A DNA stretch of 64,000 bases from Channallabes apus (GCA_030522415.1 CM060121.1:2792976-2856975), one strand, 5' to 3'; positions 12,606 to 24,467 are shown, counted from the first letter of the stretch. Numbers and translations: made by a program. The notes: generated by a model from the letters alone, not told the origin.

Positions 12606-13255
12606 CACCTGTACTCCATCTTGGCTGTGCGGTGTAAGAATTCTGTTCCATCAGCACCACCTTTCTACACACACACACACCGTATCCGTATGCATTCTCA
12701 GACCCGTGCTAGGAAAGCTTGTCAGGATCCGAGCACGTCCGTCGCTTTATTGCCTTGGAGAATTTTCAAACACACAAAGCGGTTATAAAAGAGCCCGCGG
12801 CGCTCCTCAGAGCGGGTTCATTCCACGCCGCGGATAAACAAATCAGGATCTGTCTGCTTTTGCGAGGGGTTTTGAAATGAGACGCAACATCTCAGTTATT
12901 CCCATTCTTACCTTCATACACACCGGGAAAAACAAACAAACAAACAAACAAACAAAAAAAAAAATGCTTGCTGCTTTCCAGCCAGCCTCCAGCCTCCAGG
13001 AGCCAGGCTACAGTGGCATTTTTGGCCCAGCCTGGCACGTTTTGCTGCCAAACACACGTCGCCGTCAGGCTTTGGGAAGCATACGGTCTATTAAGCACTT
13101 CCAGGCATCCTGGCTTTTTAATCCCAAGCAGAGATTAAAGGAGACAGGCACAGAAAGAAAGACATTTGTTCAATGATGCACCTTCATTACACAAGCAAAA
13201 GCCAGATTGCTTTTTTTTTTTTAATTGCAGTTAAATTTAGATTTTAACACTTTAA
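12604..13255. other. single-copy DNA, candidate conserved non-coding island
   Basis: An (AAAC)n/poly-A tract at about 12926-12964 is followed by a complex, non-repetitive island (12965-13200). That island contains TGGCACGTTTTGCTGCCAA, an inverted TGGC/GCCA arrangement like a nuclear factor I site. A 99-codon frame crosses both parts but has no domain. Calling it conserved would need alignment to other fish. Confidence 0.35.
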
Positions 13256-13620
13256 TTGGTCTCAGTGTTTATAAGGCTGCATAACACCTTTATTAGCCCT
13301 TGGTCATAAATATATAAACCTATTGTATTTAAACATAAAGATTTGTTCCAAAAATAGTTAGCGGTTGTAAACAAGTTGACATACAGTAGCATCTAAGTCA
13401 AGCGACATAGAGTGTCATTGCTATAAGGACGTGTTATGACACTTCTGTGTTGCTCAACATGCTTGTGGTCAGATTTCTCTGGCCAAATGTGATGTCTAAT
13501 TGACATAACACCTGAATCACTGATAACTTTGTCATCATGGTTTTATGAGACAGTAATTAGTATTTATAAACACCTTATGATTAGGAATAATAAAATGGAT
13601 TTCATATTCATATATATACA
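13256..13620. repeat. degenerate repeat field, left flank of Tc1 element
   Basis: Phrases such as GTGTTATGACAC, GACATAACACCTGAATCA and TTTATAAACACCTTATGA recur. The same phrases appear just right of the Tc1 copy (15210-15330: ATATAACACCTGAGTCA and GGGTGTTATGACAC). The transposon therefore appears to have landed inside a pre-existing repeat field. Confidence 0.5.
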
Positions 13621-13630
13621 CATATATATA

Positions 13631-13836
13631 TGCAAAAGTATTCGGCCCCCTTGAACTTTTCCACATTTTGTCACATTACAGCCACAAACATGAATCAATT
13701 TTATTGGATTCCACGTGAAAGACCAATACAAAGTGGTGTACACGTGAGAAGTGGAACGAAAATCATACATGATTCCAAACATTATTTACAAATAAATAAC
13801 TGCAAAGTGGGGTGTGCGTAATTATTCAGCCCCCTG
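13631..13836. repeat. left terminal inverted repeat of the Tc1 element
   Basis: This arm matches the reverse complement of 14990-15203 nearly throughout, with a handful of substitutions. The outermost few bases have been lost to a (TA)n run. Confidence 0.9.
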
Positions 13837-14833
13837 AGACAATACTTTGTAGAACCACCTTTTGCTGCAATTCCAGCTGCCAGTCTTTTAGGGTATGTCT
13901 CTACCAGCTTTGCACATCTAGAGACTGAAATCCTCGCCCATTCTTCTTTGCAAAACAGCTCCAGCTCAGTCAGATTAGATGGACAGCGTTTGTGAACAGC
14001 AGTTTTCAGATCTTGCCACAGATTCTCGATTGGATTTAGATCTGGACTTTGACTGGGCCATTCTAACACATGGATATGTTTTGTTTGAAACCATTCCATT
14101 GTTGCCCTGGCTTTATGTTTAGGGTCGTTGTCCTGCTGGAAGGTGAACCTCCGCCCCAGTCTCAAGTCTTTTGCAGACTCCAAGAGGTTTTCTTCCAAGA
14201 TTGCCCTGTATTTGGCTCCATCCATCTTCCCATCAACTCTGACCAGCTTCCCTGTCCCTGCTGAAGAGAAGCACCCCCAGAGCATGATGCTGCCACCACC
14301 ATATTTGACAGTGGGGATGGTGTGTTCAGAGTGATGTGCAGTGTTAGTTTTCAGCCACACATAGCGTTTTGCATTTTGGCCAAAAAGTTCCATTTTGGTC
14401 TCATCTGACCAGAGCACCTTCTTCCACATGTTTGCTGTGCAAACGGGACTTCTTATGGTTTTCTGTTAACAATGGCTTTCTTCTTGCCACTCTTCCATAA
14501 AGGCCAACTTTGTGCAGTGCACGACTAATAGTTGTCCTATGGACAGATTCCCCCACCTGAGCTGTAGATCTCTGCAGCTCGTCCAGAGTCACCATGGGCC
14601 TCTCGGCTGCATTTCTGATCAGCGCTCTCCTTGTTCGGCCTGTGAGTTTAGGTGGACGGCCTTGTTTTGGTAGGTTTACAGTTGTGCCATACTCCTTCCA
14701 TTTCTGAATGGTCGCTTGAACAGTGGCTCCGTGGGATGTTCAAGGCTTTGGAAATCTTTTTGTAGCCTAAGCCTGCTTTAAATTTCTCAATAACTTTATC
14801 CCTGACCTGTCTGGTGTGTTCTTTGGACTTCAT
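13782..14833 (-). pseudogene. Tc1-family DDE transposase, frameshifted
   Basis: Three consecutive minus-strand frames make up one transposase of about 340 residues. The first (14833 to about 14720) opens with a helix-turn-helix segment, ending KALNIPRS. Near 14725 the frame shifts, apparently by one extra G. The second (14595-14401, starting MVTLDELQRS) covers the second DNA-binding half and carries the linker. A short deletion near 14430 shifts frame again. The third (14429-13782) is the catalytic domain. It has the first Asp in WSDETK, the second in QQDNDPKH (residue 100 of that frame) and the Glu in SPDLNPIENLW (residue 135), which gives DD34E spacing. All three catalytic residues are present, so the damage is in frame rather than in the active site. 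The last frame reads on past the usual end into the terminal repeat. Confidence 0.93.
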
Positions 14834-14989
14834 GGTGTTGTTGCTCCCAATATTCTCTTAGACAACCTCTGAGGCCGTCACAGAGCAGCTGTATTTCTAC
14901 TGACATTAGATTACACACAGGTGCACTCTATTTAGTCATTAGCACTCATCAGGCAATGTCTATGGGCAACTGACTGCACTCAGACCAAA

Positions 14990-15203
14990 GGGGGCTGAAT
15001 AATTACGCACACCCCACTTTGCAGTTATTTATTTGTAAGAAATGTTTGGAATCATGTATGATTTTCGTTCCACTTCTCACGTGTACACCACTTTGTATTG
15101 GTCTTTCACGTGGAATTCCAATAAAATTGATTAATGTTTGTGGCTGTAATGTGACAAAATGTGGAAAAGTTCAAAGGGGCTGAATACTTTTGCAAGTCAC
15201 TGT
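14990..15203. repeat. right terminal inverted repeat of the Tc1 element
   Basis: This arm starts GGGGGCTGAATAATTACGC and ends CTTTTGCAAGTCACTGT, pairing with 13631-13836. Confidence 0.9.
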
Positions 15204-15739
15204 CGACAAAGCTGACTTTATCCATGTTGATGCCAAATAGATATAACACCTGAGTCAAGGGACATTATTATGCTGTCATAAGGGTGTTATGACACTTTCC
15301 TGGCTGACTATTTAGTCCTGTGTACTTGTGACATGTAACGAATAAGGTGAAATGGACAGGGTAACATATTACCAAATCTTGAACTAAACGTGATGCATAC
15401 GTTTTGACCATTACGGATGGTGTGAGTGTTATAATAAGCATTCATAAGCATTCCGTTAGAAACAAGAAGATGACATGGACTTTCTACACATAAAAATGTA
15501 CACTACATTACACTGATGTACAATCTTATAATGGTCACGTGATTCTTGATGTAGGAGAAATGCACTGAGCTACGAAGATCATGATGCGACAGTATAATTT
15601 GACTCAACCTTATGTCAAGTCTCATGACAGCCTTAAGTCAAGCCTAGATTCAGGTATTGAATTAACTTAACAGAAAACTTTATAAACCCAGCAAGTGATG
15701 GAACAAGCCCTTTGGAGAAAACACTTATTGTATTATATC

Positions 15740-16570
15740 AGTTTAATCATGACAGATTATGTAGGTGTTATGTAGCCTTATAGCCACCAACTGTTAAGTA
15801 AAATATCACAATCATTTATAAACACACATAAAGACACAAAGATTAGATGTAACAAAAAAACACATGACTTTAAAGCACCTATCATTCAAAAAAGTGCTTA
15901 TGTAGGCCTATGTAGACTTGTGAACTCTATGTGTAGTGTTAGTGTTGATTAAGTAAGGAAGAGATGTAACAAAGGCTTAACAAACAAGTTAAAAATGATA
16001 AAGTTGTAAAGCAAAGTGTTTATGTAGTTGCTGTGTAGCTTTAGAAACATAATGTAAAGTGTTCACATGTCATTATAAATAATAGACAGGCACAAAATGC
16101 AAAGATGTGCTATAAGAAAGGCACACTGTTTATCGATTAATTTCATTAAAAAAACATGAAATGGAGGGGAAAAGGGTCTATGTAGGCATTATGTAGGCTT
16201 ATGAAGTCCACTGCTGTGTATAGTGTTAGTGTTTATTGGAAAGAGACAGGTAGATGAGACAGGGAAAGAAGAGATGTAACAGAGGCATAAAAAAATAAGT
16301 TAAAAATGATGAAATGGTTGAATGGATTGAAAGGGTTTATGTAGGTTTTGTGTAGCATTATAAACACTGCTGCAATGTAAAATACTGACATACCTTTAAA
16401 TAATACACAGGTTCAGTAGTAAATGCAAATATGTGCTATACAGTAAGAAAGGCACTTCTTATTGAATAATTTTATTGAAAAAAAAATATGAAATGGAGAG
16501 GGGGGGAAAAGAGCCTATGTAGGCATTATGTAGCCTAATGAACTCTACCTATTAGTAAAGTGTTATCCAT
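15740..16570. repeat. diverged tandem array of ~120-180-bp units
   Basis: The phrase TATGTAGG(C)..TTATGTAGCC recurs at about 15758, 15899, 16020, 16179, 16338 and 16516. Shared text lies between copies (GAGATGTAACAAAGGC, AAGTTAAAAATGAT, ATGTGCTATAAGAAAGGCAC). Alternate copies are more alike, which suggests a larger unit of about 310-340 bp made of two halves. It is not coding and its origin is unknown. Confidence 0.65.
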
Positions 16571-17400
16571 TAGCACACTTTAATTCAGTACAAGCTGTTT
16601 ACTCGTTGGTTGAATGAAAACTTTTTTCCCCACTGCAGGATTTCCGAGCTCATCCTCTGGGTGACCCTGCCTCGATTAATGAACACATGTTTATGAGTCC
16701 TGTTATTGCAAATAGCTCGGGCAGGAAGAGCTCGAGCCTGTTAAATGCACTTAACCTCTCGGAGTGCTCCGGAATATCAATTCCGCCGGCGTTCCGCGGC
16801 ACGCCATTAACATCTTGACATCCCTTTTCCACTTCGAGTAATTTCGTGGCTTTTTAAAGCTCCATCTCGGCTGCACGGCTCACCTTAAGCGTTATGCAAA
16901 TGGAGGAAAGGGCAGCTTTGATGGTGCCTCTGGCCTCGGTGCCAACGTTGCAATCAAACACGTCGACTGGGGAAGTTCATCGGTTAACGTCTAACTCGCT
17001 AGCTGATTCACACAAAGCAGACTGTTTAGCTTTCTTTTCTTATTAAAATTAGTCATCTTCCCAAAAACGGACGGAGCAGAGCGTAAGACGTGCTGCAGAT
17101 GCCACTACTGAAGACGGAGCGTCATCAGCTTTCAATCACAAACAGTCGGATTATTGTACGTATAAAAATAAATAAATGATGCGCCGGTGAGCTGATCTAC
17201 GATCTGTAGGGCTCTCGAAAAAAGCAGGCGCAAAAAGCTCTGTGGTGAAACATGCATGTCTTTCTCAAGCGCTTTTGAGCTCGGGTGTGTTTAATACGGG
17301 AATGCCTAATTAGCCTGCCAAGCTGATGTGCTCGGAAATCCTAAGAAGGTTCGAAAACAAATGTTTGTACTCCAGTTTGGTGGAGAAACGTCAAGCAGGC
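16571..17400. other. single-copy, complex, possible conserved non-coding DNA
   Basis: Non-repetitive sequence of balanced composition, including 16640-16960 with CGGAATATCAATTCCGCCGG and several TAAT cores. There is no domain in any frame longer than 60 codons. It could be a regulatory island, but nothing here proves it. Confidence 0.35.
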
Positions 17401-17404
17401 ATTC

Positions 17405-17464
17405 AGAGAAGGCACTTGAAAAACACACACGCACACACACACTCTCTCTCTCTCTCTCTCTCAC
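17405..17464. repeat. (CA)n-(CT)n compound microsatellite
   Basis: ACACACACGCACACACACAC is followed directly by a (TC)n run. Confidence 0.93.
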
Positions 17465-17609
17465 TCAAGCTGCTTTATTAGCATTCATGACTCTCGGGGA
17501 AGATATTGCAGCGCTGTCTCCGGCATTCTGACTGCCTCAGCACGGACGGACAAAGGAGGGAAAAGTGATCGCTGTGGACCAGGAGATGGCAGTGATAACA
17601 AAGAAACTG

Positions 17610-17610
17610 C

Positions 17611-17642
<32 letters not shown>
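17610..17642. repeat. (CT)n microsatellite
   Basis: About 16 CT dinucleotides after ACTGCGT. Confidence 0.95.
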
Positions 17643-17650
<8 letters not shown>

Positions 17651-18149
17651 TCTTTTCTCTCGCTCGCTCAACACGTCCCCGCTTCTCCTCACACACTCAA
17701 TTCACGCGGTGTAATGAGCCCCATGTTTGTTCATCGGCTTTGCCTCGAAATGAAATAAGCACCGATTGTTTAACCACCTTTATCACCAAAATGACACATT
17801 AAAATTTCACAGGCGGAGTGCGGCGCCCTCATTAACATCGCAGACGGAGGCTCGCGAGGAGAGAAGTGCAGCATTTCTGTTTTTCAGAAATGTCAAGGTT
17901 ACGGTCAAGACGACGGAAAGGCGAATGGTTTTGTGCGTAAGATGGAGGAGCAGATGTAGAGAAGGTGACAGCGGGTTCTTTCATGTTCTCACTTGTCCTG
18001 TACACTGGGTTCGCAGGTCAAGCGCCTGGGGTTTGTTGCTTTATAAAGATTGACATTTTGTAGATTTTCCTTTGGATAATGCTCATACTTTCAGAATATG
18101 CAGTGAGAAATAGACGACGCTTGATACGCTAGTGTTACGAAACAGACTG

Positions 18150-19230
18150 AAGTTCAATCCTGGGTGTATTTCCAATACAGCCTAAAATCCAGATCTTCTG
18201 GGAGTTTCAACAATAATTTCGAAAAAATATAAAGTTCCCCTATAGCCAGTCACTTTACTGAGATTCCTTCCTGATTACTATTTTCGAATATGTAGATGAT
18301 ATGTTTCATTCAAAATTCTTTCAAGGTGCACTCCTAGAACATTTTAGCCCTTGCAGGTTCTTCAGGTTTCTCTCTGGGGTTCAAAAGCAAACAAAAGCAT
18401 TCCTGATCAGAAGGCATTTCAAGTACATCCATCCATCCATCCATCCAAGTTCATGGTCACAGTGGTAGCAAGAATCGCAGGACACCCATCTCTCCAGCAA
18501 CTATCCCATAGTGCTCCATCACTCTCCCACCACCTGGCAGGCATTGCACCAAGTCCCTGCTATGGACCTTGCTGGTGGTAGTCCCACATGACCCCTCCAC
18601 ATTGAAATAGTAGAACAAGGAACCTTTGTTTCCATGACCTTACCAAAGACACGTTCTTGAAAAGAAGAACCTAACTACCAACTTCACCAGGTTAACACTT
18701 TCCTTCAAGAGTTCTTTGAGGATTCCTTAGTGGTTTCTAGTGTCCACACTGGTTCTTTAAGGGTTCATTGGGTATCTAGCTTCTAAAAAACGAAAAACTA
18801 ATTTTAAAGTGGAAATTTCAATGATAGGAAATGATAGACACCTTCTTGCGTTTTTCTTTTTTTTAACAAAGTACATTCATTGAAGGACCCTTATGAGTTT
18901 ACAAGTAGAACCATATAGTCAACAATTTTTATTAAGGTTTAAGGTTGTAATGCATACCTAGCCAGTTAATACACACATGCCAGTTAATGGTTCTTCGAGG
19001 GTTCCTTAGTGGGGCAGAGCTTCCACAAATGGGTTTTACTTCTCATAGTAAGCCCTATATAAACATGGACAACTGATGAACCCCTCATTGGGGTAAATTC
19101 TTATACAAATGGTTGAATAGGTTACATTAGGGTACATTACATTTGAAACATTTTCGCAAATAAAAAGCAGAGAGGTTCTAATACAAATAAAACCATAAAT
19201 GGCACTTTGGAAAGCAGGTCATCAGAAAAT
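18150..19230. repeat. degenerate GGTTCTTNNAGGGTTC repeat field
   Basis: Variants of GGTTCTTCGAGGGTTCCTTAG appear at about 18355, 18709, 18750 and 18988, with inverted forms (AAGGACCCTT, AGAACC) between them. This is an old diverged interspersed or tandem repeat. A (CATC)n tract sits at 18427-18446. Confidence 0.45.
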
Positions 19231-20555
19231 GGCTAATCAAGAAAGAATTCTAGGACCTGTAGCATGAATCATTTTGTCATCTATACAATGATTTGAAAAC
19301 ATGATGATTTCTTGGATATGGAGAGATTTTGTAAGATCCAGATGAACATCATCTAGATGACAAATGTAAAGCGAGCGCCTAGTTGACGGAAAAAGAAGTA
19401 TAAAAGCGGCATTTCCTTCATTCATCACATTCAGCACCGACAGCACAATAACGCCGGAAATTTCCGTACCATCTATCATCTACCCCTATAAGGCTAATGA
19501 GACTTCTGTCTTCATGCCATCATTCTTCACACCCCATAAACCCTACGCTAATGCCATCAGCTTCCTCCTCTCGCACCCTACAAACACAAACGCTTTTTAA
19601 ACTTCAATACAAAAAAAAAGAAGAAGGAGAATATAGAAAAGATATCATTTTATCATTTTCGAGTCATCTGTTCCCTCCGGCGCCTGCGTCAGAAGCTCGA
19701 ACCGTCAGAGTAAACACAGACGCTTAAACGCCCCGGCTTCCAGAGAGATAATTTATGCATCGGCGTCTTCAAGGCTGCATCAGGACACAACTCACGCTCG
19801 CTGCGGGTCTGTGATGTGCATCGCGATGTATACGAGTTATTTTTACAGCTAATCTAAAGACAAGAGCGACGCCTTTATCCACCAATCTTCCAACAGAAGA
19901 GGTTGAAAGAAAAAATAAATGAAAACCTGGCTGACCTGGAACAAATGGAAACGCTGACATGCTCGGTGACAGTTTGTCCTTTTGCACGTGCAATTAAAGC
20001 AAAGATCCAGTCTGGGAAAAAGAAAAACAAGCAAAAGGGCGGCTAAAGCTAAAACACACGGATACACAAGTTAGAGTTTTTATTTCACGCTGCTTGTTTG
20101 TTAATTGGGCCTGACGGTGAACGCAAAGTTATGACCAGAATTGTGAGCGTGACGTGCAGTTCTCAGCACACAATTAATTTCAAATAATTTTTTACAATAA
20201 ATGTATTTATTAATCACCAATGTTGCCCAAAACCGTTTGACATGAAAATAACATTGAAAGTGAAAAAATAAGAAATAAGATGATCAGCAAACTAAAAAGC
20301 ATTTATGTATAAAAAACATAAACATAAAGATATATATATTTTGGGCATCTGTAACTTTAAAAAAATATTATTATTATTAATTGTGTGCACATTTTTTTAA
20401 TTATTTTTTTATATATATAATTTAATAAGTGGGAAAATGTTTTTTTTTTTTTTTTTTTTACAAATTATTAATATATTTTACTGCAATATCAGTAAATTAG
20501 TAAAAAGTCAGTCAATGTACCTAATTTTATTTTGTAATTGTACAGTATATACATT
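19231..20555. other. single-copy then AT-rich DNA, no gene seen
   Basis: 19231-20150 is complex single-copy DNA with short opposing frames that lack any domain. 20160-20555 is very AT-rich, with a 19-base poly-T at about 20441 and TATATA runs. Confidence 0.5.
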
Positions 20556-20560
20556 TTTTA

Positions 20561-20728
20561 CGCATTTATCCAGAGCGACTTACATTTTTATCTCATTACA
20601 CATCTGAGCAGTTGAGGGTTAAGGGCCTTGCTCAAGGGCCCAACAGTGGCAACTTGGTGGTTGTGGGGTTTGAACCTGGGATCTTCCGAACCGTAGTCCA
20701 AAGCCTTAACCACTGAGCTACACCTACC
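20561..20728 (-). mobile_element. tRNA-headed SINE, family B
   Basis: Read on the minus strand, the copy begins with an A-box-like TAGCTCAGTGGTTAAGG. It has a B-box GGTTCAAACCCC and a middle GTTGCCACTGTTGGGCCC. It ends AAGTCGCTCTGGATAAATGCG, a tail shared by a very common teleost SINE class. It is a distinct family from the copy at 3041. It is slightly diverged and has no clear target duplication. Confidence 0.8.
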
Positions 20729-20877
20729 TCATATACATATTTTACCTGAGTGAAAATTCTCCTATTAATTTAATAAAATCTTTTTGTATGTTTAAATGTC
20801 CTTTATATGACTGTTTCCATTTCTACTGCTAACTTATATATAAAAATATTTAATTTACATCAGGAGCGTTAAATCTG

Positions 20878-21217
20878 GTGACACGGTGGCTTAATGGTTA
20901 GCACCGTCGCCGTGCACCTCCAGAGTCTGGGTTCGATTCTGTGTGCATGGAGTTTGCATGTTCTCCTCATGCTTGTTGGGTTTTGTCCGCATACTCCGAT
21001 TTCCTAGCACAGTCCTCCCCTTATTTCGTGTTCAAGAATTGCCTGTAGTGTGTGAGTATTTGTGTGTGTGTGTGTGTGTGTGTGTGCCCTGCAATGGATT
21101 CCCACCTTGTCCAGGGTGTACCCCGCCTCGAGCACTAAGTCTCCTGGGATAGGATCGAGGCCCCCCTGCAATCCTGAATACAGGATAAAGCGGTATAGAC
21201 GACGAGTGAGTCAGTGA
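20878..21217 (+). mobile_element. SINE family A copy
   Basis: The order is the same as in the copy at 3041: head GTGACACGGTGGCTTAATGG, GGGTTCGATTC, TGTGTGCATGGAGTTTGC, an internal (GT)n tract at about 21060-21085, then TCTCCTGGGATAGG and the tail GCGGTATAGACGACGAGTGAG. One B-box region is missing compared with the copy at 3041. Confidence 0.85.
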
Positions 21218-21807
21218 GCTTTAAATCCTGTTGACATTTTCAAACACAGATGTGGTGTTCCACTGCAAAACAGCTCAATTCTTGGCTTCTATCTGATGCC
21301 CACTATTAATAAATAAACAGTAAGACTGTAATGAATAATGAAAGTAATGAATAGAGAGAGAGAGAGGGGGGTTTAATTTTTTGGAAATCAGAAGTGAGTT
21401 GTCATTTAAAGGTAAATCACACTACGTTAAAAGGCTTTGCCACTTTCTGTTGTGTCTTGATTTTCAATACGAAAACATTTAAACATAATGCAGTCATTTT
21501 CATGTAGACGAATTCATAACCCTTAAGAAATAAAGTTAACTATAAACATCATTAGAAGCAAACAAGTACAGTGGAACCTCGGATTACGAGTAATGCGGTT
21601 TACGAGTGTTCCGCAAGACGAGCAAAGATTTTTAATACATTTTGACTTGATAAACGAGCGTTGTCTTAGTTTACGAGCACCGAGTATCATGAATCACGCA
21701 TGCGCTTCTTGTTTTGATGCCGAGCGTCAGGTCATCACAACTGAGCCAACGGTTTTTCTCTCTTTTGCACTGCGGAATTGTAGGTAATCGTCTCCCCTGC
21801 TGGGTGA

Positions 21808-21808
<1 letters not shown>

Positions 21809-21846
<38 letters not shown>
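21809..21846. repeat. (CA)n microsatellite
   Basis: About 18 CA dinucleotides. Confidence 0.95.
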
Positions 21847-21847
<1 letters not shown>

Positions 21848-21947
21848 TAACAGAGAGACTGTTTTTAAAACCATTTAAAAATTTAAAACAACCACGACAG
21901 AGAAGAGTTGCTGTGTGTTTGTTTGGGAACTTGAGAGAAGGGGTGCT

Positions 21948-22037
21948 GTAAACGCGAGCGAGTTGTGTGTGTGTGTGCACGCGCTCATTCACTTACACCA
22001 ACACACAAACACACACACACTCGCTCGCGTTTACAGC
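21948..22037. repeat. long hairpin, stem ~30 bp
   Basis: GCTGTAAACGCGAGCGAG plus a (TG)n run at 21948-21980 pairs with a (CA)n run plus CTCGCTCGCGTTTACAGC at 22008-22037. The pairing has a single one-base offset. Confidence 0.9.
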
Positions 22038-22145
22038 CCCCCAGGATGCCGTTCCTGTTGCAACCCATTCAATTTCCCCAGGTATGAGACTGGGACGAGT
22101 AGGGGTTTGTCCTGGACAAGGTGTCAATCCATCGCAGGGCACAGT

Positions 22146-23188
22146 CGCACCTTTTAGTTAGCCTAAAAAGGGAGGAAACCGTTGTCGTCAAGTGTCTTCA
22201 GTCAGCTTTCTCCAATAGCAGGCTTTGGTGTAAGACTCGAGTCTTTGCTCACAGCCGCGTCCTCAGCAGATGGTCAGAATCACTGAAGATCTCTGAAGTT
22301 CAACACCGTCTGGGCTGAACTCGAACCCTCAGGCAACTCCACCGCTTTCTCCAAGACAGCAGGGGCTACGGCGCTCCCCGCTGCCTGCTAATCCCCCGCC
22401 TCTCCTCGCTGGCACACACTCAAGCGCCGCTAACAAGTCGTGAAAGGCCACAGACAAGAGCGAGAGCTCTGAAACAGTCGCAGTTCCTCTCTCACACGCT
22501 TTCTCAGGCTCAGTTCAACTAAATGACGATCAATTCCATGACGGCAGTCTCTTTCTTTATTTTTAATTATATTTAAAAAACAAAAAAGTGACAATAGATA
22601 CCGGAGACTGATTAAAAGTCTTCGAGGAGCCGGCGCTCTGTGCTCGACATGCCGCAGCCATATGCTTTGTTGTTGTTTGTTTTTCTCCGCTGACCTACTT
22701 TGCAATTTGCAGCCTGATTAAAAATCGCACTGGTTGGAATTAACGAGATGTCAAGGAGCAAAGATGGCGTCCAAACCCATCAGAGGAAAGAAGATGCGTA
22801 AACACTTCCACCCAGACCTGGCCACACACACACACACACTGCCAGTCTTACCCTCGATGTCCCTCTCACTCCCTCCTTTAAGGTGTCACTTCTCCTCTGG
22901 ATGACTCCACACCATCTTGTGTTGGATTCTGATTGGTAAGTTGGTGCTGGTTAGTTTTCCAGAGCAGCCTGTTCTTACATGTTATAATTTCTACAGGAAC
23001 AGCTCCATCTCTAAACCTACAAGTGCTCAATTTTACCAAATAGCTGAGAAGATTATTTTTATCTTGAAATCTCAGAAGCTTAACGTTTTAAGGGGTGGGA
23101 CTAAACAAATGGCTTCAAAGAATCAAGGGGTGGGGCTTCACATGCTGCAGGGAATTTAATAAATAAAAAATACATCCTAATGGTTACT
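22146..23188. other. single-copy DNA, no gene seen
   Basis: Complex sequence without recognisable exons or transposon ends. A short (CA)n run lies at about 22825-22839. Confidence 0.45.
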
Positions 23189-23405
23189 TGGCATCGGTGG
23201 CTCAACGGTAGGCGTCTATGTTTGATTCCCAGCCACGGGATGGAGTACCATGTGTTTTGTGCTTGGTGGGTTTCCTCCAGGTACTCTGGTTTCCTCACAT
23301 TGTCCAAAGACATGAAGATTAGGCTAACTGGCGTTCCCAAATTACCCATAGTGTGTTTTGTGTGTGCACCCCGCCTCGTTCCAGATGAGTGAGTGAGTGT
23401 GTGAA
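23189..23405 (+). mobile_element. SINE family A copy, internally deleted
   Basis: The head is GGCATCGGTGGCTCAACGGT. It continues with TTGATTCCCAGCC, GTGCTTGGTGGGTTTCCTCC, AGGCTAACTGGCGTTCCC and CACCCCGCCTCG. It then jumps straight to the GATGAGTGAGTGAGTG tail, so the central 3' part of the family consensus is missing. Confidence 0.8.
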
Positions 23406-24467
23406 TGTATCACGTAAAAATCATAAACTCTGCTCGATGTTGCAAATCCATAAAACATAATATAGATCAGGAGTGATAAAATATACTATTTGGCCTATGG
23501 CTATAGATATTACGATCTGTTCTTGTTCTCTGAGAGAGTGTTTTGCCAAATCCCCTCTCCATCCCTGACCTTGAATGTTTCTACCCCGAAGCGAAACCCT
23601 GCACCTGCGCCCTTTACCGTCCTTTAAGTCTTTAACATTAAAACAATACGCCAACACAAATGAGTCAGGAATCCTTGCTCTGGTTTTTACGGCAGGTTAC
23701 GTGCAAAAAGGAACAGATTTGCATTTATTTACCCGGCAACGCGCCAAACCGCTCCTGCTCTGGGCCGAGCCCAGGAGAACATCCCCCGGCTGTATGAATG
23801 CTAACTATTCTCACATCCTGACCCGTAAAAATAGCAACTTGTGGATAATACCTCATTAACGAATCAATCGTGCGGCTTCGTGAAAGCTGGAAACACGCAA
23901 AAAAGATATTCAAATTGGTCTTGCAGGACTCGGGCTCATCAGCATGTTATCCGAGAGGCTTAATTCCTCACCATCTTGGTGAGCTTAGAAAGAAAAAAAA
24001 CCTTCGATGATTACCGGGATGGAGAGCAAGGCGATGAAATGAAGCTTGAGAGGAGATATTTTTGGTATCCAAAGTAAATTTAGGTCCTTTTGGCCAAAAC
24101 GCTTCTTCTACTGGTCTGGGTTAATGAGCTGCGCTTACAGTACGAATAGATGTAAGGGATATATTAATTCATTTAGTACATGGAAAATGCATTTTATGAC
24201 AACTGTAGAGCAGAATGCAAATTAAATTTGTGTATAAAGTCTTATACAGTTATATAATCATAACAGAATAAATAAATCACACTTGGCTTATAGGCGGAAA
24301 AGTGTTCATGATTCTGTCACAAAGTATTCCTAAAAAGCTATGCAATAATACTAACAATAATAATAAAAATGAAAACACCTTGGCCCCATCACACTGAGCC
24401 ATGTTCTCACTACGTCCACAAAAAAATTGTGAAACACAGTAAAAACCTATGAGGATGTGGCATTGTC
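23406..24467. other. single-copy DNA, no gene seen
   Basis: No domain-bearing frame was found. 23560-23960 is GC-richer and complex. 24120-24460 is AT-rich. Confidence 0.45.

Larger units (their letters stand above)
13631..15203 (-). mobile_element. Tc1-like DNA transposon, long inverted termini, inactive
   Basis: The element is about 1.57 kb, the usual Tc1-like length. It has inverted terminal repeats of about 205-214 bp at 13631-13836 and 14990-15203. Each arm runs from TGCAAAAGTATTC through TTCCACATTTTGTCACATT to AATTATTCAGCCCCC. The right arm keeps the outer bases (GTGACTTGCAAAAG), while on the left these are replaced by a TATATA run. The encoded transposase lies on the minus strand and is broken. 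No clean TA duplication can be read because the left terminus is eroded. Confidence 0.93.
21571..22145. mobile_element. end of a mariner-type element plus attached repeat
   Basis: The left end reads CAGTGGAACCTCGGATTACG after TA. The reverse complement of the same terminus appears at 54284-54299. The body (GGTTTACGAGTGTTCCGC and related text) runs to a (CA)n tract at 21809-21846, then to a large hairpin (21948-22037). It ends in a minus-oriented scrap of SINE family A (about 22070-22145). The opposite terminus was not found, so this is a truncated or composite copy. No transposase frame survives. Confidence 0.5.
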
